A stretch of DNA of 64,000 nucleotides, from assembly GCA_035630615.1 (NCBI GenBank), contig DASQKI010000100.1:1-64000 (forward strand), written 5' to 3'. Shown piece by piece: positions 59,953-64,000 of the stretch. The DNA comes from DATFRX01 sp035630615. Lineage in GTDB: Bacteria; Actinomycetota; Actinomycetes; Propionibacteriales; Nocardioidaceae. Position 1 is the first letter of the stretch. Each line of letters opens with the position of its first letter. The position numbers were made by a program, and so were the translations under genes. The notes under the pieces are model-generated. The model saw only the letters and a program-made list of their open reading frames with translations, searched no databases and had not been told where the DNA came from.

Positions 59953-61626
59953 TCAGATGTGGCGCCGGGTCTCGATGGTGCGGAAGCGCGACGCGACGTA
60001 GGCGCCGTCGGTGAACGCGGAGTTCGCCGCCGGGTTGGCGCCGGTGCCGTGGAAGTCGGAAAAGGCCGCCGTCTGGTTCACGAACACCTGACCCGTGAGG
60101 TTTTCCGACAGCGCCACCCCGACGTCCAGCACCGCCGACCGCATCGCGTCGAGCACGCCGTCGTCGGTCGAGTACACCGCCGCCGTCATCGCGCCGTGCT
60201 CGCGCGTCGTACGTCGGAACGCAGCGATCGCATCGCCCGTCGACGGCGCCGCGATGAGGTAGGACACCGGCCCGAAGCACTCGGTCTCGTAGACATCCGC
60301 CTCGCCGACGTCCAGCTGCACCAGGAGCGGCGTCCGTACGGTCGCGTCGGCGAAGGCCGGATGAGTGATGGCCCGCGACTCCACGACCACCCGCCCACGC
60401 GACCCGGCCGACTCGAGTCGCTCCAACACCCCCGGATTGACGACGCCGCCGAGCAGCTCGACGGCACGGGCGTCGTCGCCGAGCAGCTTGCCGAGCGCGG
60501 CCTCGATGCCGGCGGCCACCTCGTCGAGCGACTTGTGGCCCTCGTCGGTGTCGATGCCGCCGGCGGGGACATAGACGTTCTGCGGAGTCGTGCACATCTG
60601 CCCGGTGTAAAGGGCGAACGAAAACGCCAGGTTGCCGCACATCCCCTTGAACGAGTCGGTCGAATCGATCACCACACTGTTGACGCCGGCCTTCTCGGTG
60701 AACACGACCGCCTGTCGCGCATTGGCCTCGAGCCACTCGCCGAACGCGGTCGATCCGGTGTAGTCGATCAGCCGTACTTCGGGCCGCACTGCCAGCGTCT
60801 TGGCGAGCCCGTCGGCCGGATCCTCGGCGGCGAGCGTCACGAGATTCGGCTCGAACCCGGCCTCGGCGAGCACCTCGCGGGCCACCTGGACCGTGATGGC
60901 CAGAGGCAGCACCGCCCGGGGATGGGGCTTGACGACGACCGGATTGCCGCACGCGAGCGACGCGAAGAGCCCCGGGTAGGAGTTCCACGTCGGGAACGTG
61001 TTGCACCCGATCATCAGCGCGACGCCGCGCGGCACGACGGTGAACGTCTTCTCCATCCGCAGCGGCTCACCGCGCGCCGGCTTCTCCCACGTCGCGATCG
61101 CCGGATGCCGCGTCATCTCGTCATAGGCGTACGCGACACTTTCGAGACCGCGGTCGAGTGCATGCGCCCCGCCGGCCTGGAACGCCATCACGAAGGCCTG
61201 CCCCGACGTGTGCTGCACCGCGTTGGCGAGCTCGAAGATCCGCGAGTGCAGTCGGGCTAGGATCTCGAGGCACACACCGGCCCGACCGTCCGGACCAGCG
61301 TCCCGCCAGGCGGCCATGCCGGCGGTCGCCGCCTCGAGAAGCGCGTCGACACCGTCCGACTGGACTCGCGGGTACGCGATGTCGAGGTCAAAGCCGAACG
61401 GCGAGGTCTCGGTCGCGACCGTACCGTCGGCGCCGGGCGTCTCGAGTGCGAAAGCCGACCCCCGCATCGCATCGAAGGCAGCCCGGCCGTCGGCGGCCGC
61501 GGTCTCGCCGTAGACCCGCGGGCTCGGCGACTCCGGGTAGGCGGAGAAGTGGTCCCGCTCGCGGATGGCTGCCAGGGCCTGCTCGATCGTCTCGCGATGT
61601 TTGGTGTGATAGGCGGCTGCATTCAT
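59953..61626 (-). CDS. paaN: Phenylacetic-acid degradation aldehyde dehydrogenase-like protein PaaN
   Basis: 557 residues, the length of the actinobacterial PaaN form without an added hydratase domain. GVALMIGCNTFPTWNSYPGLFASLACGNPVVVKPHP (in parts), DYTGSTAFGEWLE, Glu311 in FTEKAGVNS and the nucleophile Cys345 in GQMCTTPQNV. It would oxidise a semialdehyde of the phenylacetate route. No other paa gene is in the window. Divergent start region toward a MarR gene. Confidence 0.85.
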   Translation of the reverse strand: MNAAAYHTKHRETIEQALAAIRERDHFSAYPESPSPRVYGETAAADGRAAFDAMRGSAFALETPGADGTVATETSPFGFDLDIAYPRVQSDGVDALLEAATAGMAAWRDAGPDGRAGVCLEILARLHSRIFELANAVQHTSGQAFVMAFQAGGAHALDRGLESVAYAYDEMTRHPAIATWEKPARGEPLRMEKTFTVVPRGVALMIGCNTFPTWNSYPGLFASLACGNPVVVKPHPRAVLPLAITVQVAREVLAEAGFEPNLVTLAAEDPADGLAKTLAVRPEVRLIDYTGSTAFGEWLEANARQAVVFTEKAGVNSVVIDSTDSFKGMCGNLAFSFALYTGQMCTTPQNVYVPAGGIDTDEGHKSLDEVAAGIEAALGKLLGDDARAVELLGGVVNPGVLERLESAGSRGRVVVESRAITHPAFADATVRTPLLVQLDVGEADVYETECFGPVSYLIAAPSTGDAIAAFRRTTREHGAMTAAVYSTDDGVLDAMRSAVLDVGVALSENLTGQVFVNQTAAFSDFHGTGANPAANSAFTDGAYVASRFRTIETRRHI

Positions 61627-61688
61627 GCCGGCATGGTGTCACATCCGCACCACGCTCTCACCCCGCGATTGCGGCGAAGAAGTGGGCA

Positions 61689-61711
61689 GGACGCGCAGGG
61701 TCGGCGCGAAG
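61689..61711. repeat. Partial copy d of the TCGGCGC element
   Basis: GGACGCGCAGGGTCGGCGCG followed by AAG matches the right arm at 26142-26164 except for a few bases. The left arm is degenerate. Confidence 0.45.
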
Positions 61712-61717
61712 AAACCG

Positions 61718-62128
61718 CTAGGCGGGGTCGGCGTTGCCGAGGAGGTCGGCCAAGACGGCGCGATGGGTCGGGCTAGCGGCCGCATGCCGGGCCCGACCTT
61801 CGTCGGTGATGCAAACGAAAACGCCGCGCCGGTCGTTGTCGCACAGCGACCGGCTGACCAGGCCAGCCTTCTCGAGTCGGGCGATCAACCGCGACAGCGC
61901 GCTCTGGCTCAGATGTGCGCCGTCGGCGAGCTCCTGGACGCGAAAGCGCTCACCGCCCTGCTCGACCATGAGATCGAGGACCTCGAAATCGCTCGGACCG
62001 AGCCCGTGCTTGGCGCCGAGCTCATGCTCGAGAGCACCCCACGTCGCGGCATGCTTCGCGAGCAGCTCTCGCCATGCGCCTACCACAGCCTGGTCGTTCA
62101 CGCCGGTGATCTTAGCATGCGTACACAT
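61718..62128 (-). CDS. MarR-family regulator
   Basis: 136 residues. GLGPSDFEVLDLMVEQ, FRVQELADGAHLSQSALSRLIARLEKAGLVSRSLCDNDRRGVFVCITDEG (in parts) form the winged helix with the conserved D-x-R wing. Divergent from an MFS exporter, the usual MarR target. A GTG at codon 10 is an alternative start. Confidence 0.9.
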   Translation of the reverse strand: MCTHAKITGVNDQAVVGAWRELLAKHAATWGALEHELGAKHGLGPSDFEVLDLMVEQGGERFRVQELADGAHLSQSALSRLIARLEKAGLVSRSLCDNDRRGVFVCITDEGRARHAAASPTHRAVLADLLGNADPA

Positions 62129-62161
62129 TTATTGTTTACTCATAAGTTGCTTGTGCATTAG

Positions 62162-62173
62162 ATGCATATGCAT
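62162..62173. promoter_or_regulatory. 12-bp palindrome between marR and the MFS gene
   Basis: ATGCATATGCAT is a perfect palindrome in an AT-rich stretch (TTGCTTGTGCATTAG just before). It lies 33 bases from the MarR start and 15 before the MFS ATG. Likely MarR operator. Confidence 0.5.
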
Positions 62174-62188
62174 GTAGCGTCCGAGCCT

Positions 62189-63619
62189 ATGACGACTTCG
62201 ACGACCAGCGACCGCTGGGATGCACGCCTGTGGGGCCTGCTCGCGGTCCTGTGCACCGTGCTGTTCTTGGACGCCCTCGACGTGTCGATGGTGGGCGTGG
62301 CACTCCCGTCGATCCAAGACGACCTCGGCCTGTCGACCGCCTCGCTGCAATGGGTGGTCAGCGGATACGTCCTGGGGTACGGCGGTCTGCTGCTCCTCGG
62401 GGGACGCGCCGCCGATCTGCTCGGGCGCCGCGAGGTCCTCCTCATCGCGCTGACCGTGTTCGTCTTCGCCTCGCTGCTCGGCGGCCTGGTGAGCAGTGGC
62501 GGCTGGTTGATCGCGGCTCGCCTGATCAAGGGCGTGAGCGCCGCGTTCACCGCGCCGGCGGCGCTGTCCATCCTGACGACGACCTTCGCCGAGGGCCCGG
62601 CCCGTAATCGGGCGCTGAGCATCTTCACCGCGTGCGGTGCCAGCGGCTATTCCTTGGGGTTGGTCCTGTCTGGTTTCCTGACCGAGCTGGGCTGGCGCTG
62701 GACGTTCCTCGCGCCGGCACCGATCGCGGTCGTCGCCCTGGTCGCCGCGTACCGACTGGTCCCCCGCCAGCCGCGTCCCGCGCGGGCCGACGGCCGCTAC
62801 GACATCGTGGGCGCTGTCACGATCACGACGTCGATGCTGCTGCTCGTGTTCACGGTCGTCGAGGCACCCGAGGCCGGCTGGGCGTCGGCGCGGACCCTGC
62901 TCGGCCTGGTCGGGGCCGCCGCGCTGCTTGCCGCGTTTCTCACCACCGAGCTCACCGTCAGCCATCCGCTGATCCGGCTCGGCATCCTTCGCTCGGCGCC
63001 CCGAGCCCGAGCCAACTTCGGCCTGATCGTCTTGTTCGGGTCCTACCTGTCGTTCCAGTTCGTCGCCACGCAGTACTACCAGGGCATGCTCGGCTGGTCG
63101 GCCCTCGAGACCGCATTGTCGTTCCTACCCGGTGGTCTGCTGGTGGCCCTGCTCGCCACTCGCATGGGGCAGCTCGCCGACCGATTCGGCACCGCCAGGC
63201 TCATCGCCGTCGGATCCGGCGGGCTGCTCGGCGGCTACCTGGTGTTCCTGAACGGCACCGACAAAGACCCGAGCCTCGCGACGGTGATCCTGCCGGGCAT
63301 GTTGCTGCTGGGCGTGGCCTGGCTGGCGTTTCCGGCCCTCAACATCCAGGCGGTCGCCGGCGTTCGCGACGACGAGCAGGGCCTCGCGGCCGGACTCCTC
63401 AACACGTCAGGTCAGGTCGGCGGAGCCGTGGTGTTGGCGGCCGTCACCGCCGTCCTCACGTCCAACGGAGGCCCCGGCTCGCTCGACGGCATCAGGTCCG
63501 GGATCGCGGTCTCGGCCGGCCTCGCCGTCGTCGGCCTCGTCGTGACGCTGTCCGGGCTGCGCGCCCAGCCGACCGCCGAGCCAGCTATCGAGCCCGAGGA
63601 GGAACTCGTCGAGGCCTAG
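62189..63619 (+). CDS. MFS drug exporter, DHA2/14-helix type
   Basis: 476 residues from the ATG at 62189; an in-frame ATG at 62162 lies in the operator. Helix 1 has LFLDALDVSMVGVALPSIQDDL, the motif D1 region of DHA2 transporters, and GGRAADLLGRREVL is motif A. About 14 helices. Proton-driven export of drugs or metabolites, probably repressed by the divergent MarR. Confidence 0.88.
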   Translation: MTTSTTSDRWDARLWGLLAVLCTVLFLDALDVSMVGVALPSIQDDLGLSTASLQWVVSGYVLGYGGLLLLGGRAADLLGRREVLLIALTVFVFASLLGGLVSSGGWLIAARLIKGVSAAFTAPAALSILTTTFAEGPARNRALSIFTACGASGYSLGLVLSGFLTELGWRWTFLAPAPIAVVALVAAYRLVPRQPRPARADGRYDIVGAVTITTSMLLLVFTVVEAPEAGWASARTLLGLVGAAALLAAFLTTELTVSHPLIRLGILRSAPRARANFGLIVLFGSYLSFQFVATQYYQGMLGWSALETALSFLPGGLLVALLATRMGQLADRFGTARLIAVGSGGLLGGYLVFLNGTDKDPSLATVILPGMLLLGVAWLAFPALNIQAVAGVRDDEQGLAAGLLNTSGQVGGAVVLAAVTAVLTSNGGPGSLDGIRSGIAVSAGLAVVGLVVTLSGLRAQPTAEPAIEPEEELVEA

Positions 63620-63648
63620 CGACCTGGCCAGGCGGTAGCGTCGAGGGC

Positions 63649-64000
63649 ATGTCCCCAGACCCTCGGCGCAAAGTCGGGTTGGTCGCCGTCGCGAGCACGG
63701 TCGCCATGCTCACCGCGTGCGGCACCGCGGCCGACCTCGCCGGCTCCGAACCCGACGAGCCGAGGCCGACGCAGTCACCGACTGCCGATCCGGCGCCGAC
63801 CGCCGATCCGCCGCCGGTCGACCTGAGCGGGGCCGAGTCGGATCCGGTCGACGACCCGTACTATCCGCAAAACGGCGAGCCGTACTTCGACGCCCTGCGC
63901 TACCAACTCGACCTCGACTGGGATCCCGGCAGCACCGTCCTCGAGGGCAAGGCCGACATCACCTTCCGAGTCACCGAGCCCCGCGACGAGATCATGCTCG
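63649..64000 (+). CDS. M1-family metallopeptidase lipoprotein, 3'-truncated
   Basis: 117 residues to the window edge. The signal ends in AMLTAC-G, a lipobox. A Pro/Asp-rich linker leads into DPYYPQNGEPYFDALRYQLD and LEGKADITFRV, the start of the M1 aminopeptidase N-terminal beta domain. The zinc site HExxH lies beyond the window. Confidence 0.8.
   Translation, partial: MSPDPRRKVGLVAVASTVAMLTACGTAADLAGSEPDEPRPTQSPTADPAPTADPPPVDLSGAESDPVDDPYYPQNGEPYFDALRYQLDLDWDPGSTVLEGKADITFRVTEPRDEIML

Overview
The window is high-GC DNA from an actinobacterium. The evidence is the GC-rich codon use, frequent GTG/TTG starts, lipoprotein and twin-arginine (Tat) signals, a mycothiol-type MDMPI/DinB protein, a dCTP deaminase that resembles the mycobacterial bifunctional type, and an RHH gene beside a DUF4097 gene. 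Propionibacteriales is a guess only. No phage, IS element, rRNA or CRISPR array is visible. There is one tRNA gene, Gly-CCC.

Layout. 1-6.5 kb: the 3' end of a CCG-domain Fe-S reductase, a TMEM175-like channel, then two units joined by common operator motifs: microprotein P1 with a serine hydrolase, and an RHH regulator with a DUF4097 protein and microprotein P2. A third paralogue, P3, follows. 6.5-23.8 kb: dcd, a SLOG-family protein, a decayed TolB-amidohydrolase, tRNA-Gly and many single-gene units (DHFR-like reductases, YCII proteins, acetyltransferases, LysR, LysE, a truncated globin, lipoproteins). 23.8-41 kb: the most coherent block. It has a NylB-like serine hydrolase, a LacI regulator, a complete siderophore-type ABC importer, a C45 Ntn hydrolase and a TolB-amidohydrolase on the plus strand. 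Opposite these lie a second C45 hydrolase coupled to a PaiB-like protein, then PucR divergent from a 2-oxoglutarate-semialdehyde-type dehydrogenase and a glutaryl-CoA-type dehydrogenase. LacI-like palindromes lie in front of the NylB-like gene and at the start of the ABC operon. My reading is uptake followed by intracellular amide hydrolysis of an iron-chelate-like or peptide-like compound.

41-64 kb: a ChrB-like regulator divergent from a COG4280-type membrane protein, a pentapeptide-repeat protein, an aminotransferase coupled to a sulfotransferase-like gene, a HEAT-repeat protein, DUF72, a sulfotransferase, a COG4529-type flavoprotein, Rrf2, a long acyl-CoA dehydrogenase, a Tat-exported sulfatase, an MDMPI/SDR pair, an AbiEi/DUF559-like protein flanked by two identical palindromes, PaaN, MarR, an MFS exporter and the start of an M1 peptidase lipoprotein.

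Two threads cut across these genes. First, several intergenic inverted repeats have different stems but end in the same tail, TCGGCGC. One such element is translated as the N-terminus of the ABC ATPase. Another palindrome, a duplicate lacking the tail, supplies the last codons and stop of the AbiEi-like gene. Second, five promoter regions between 47.5 and 57 kb carry similar TTAG-containing sequences around an Rrf2 gene. All functions are inferred from sequence reading only; no database search was possible.
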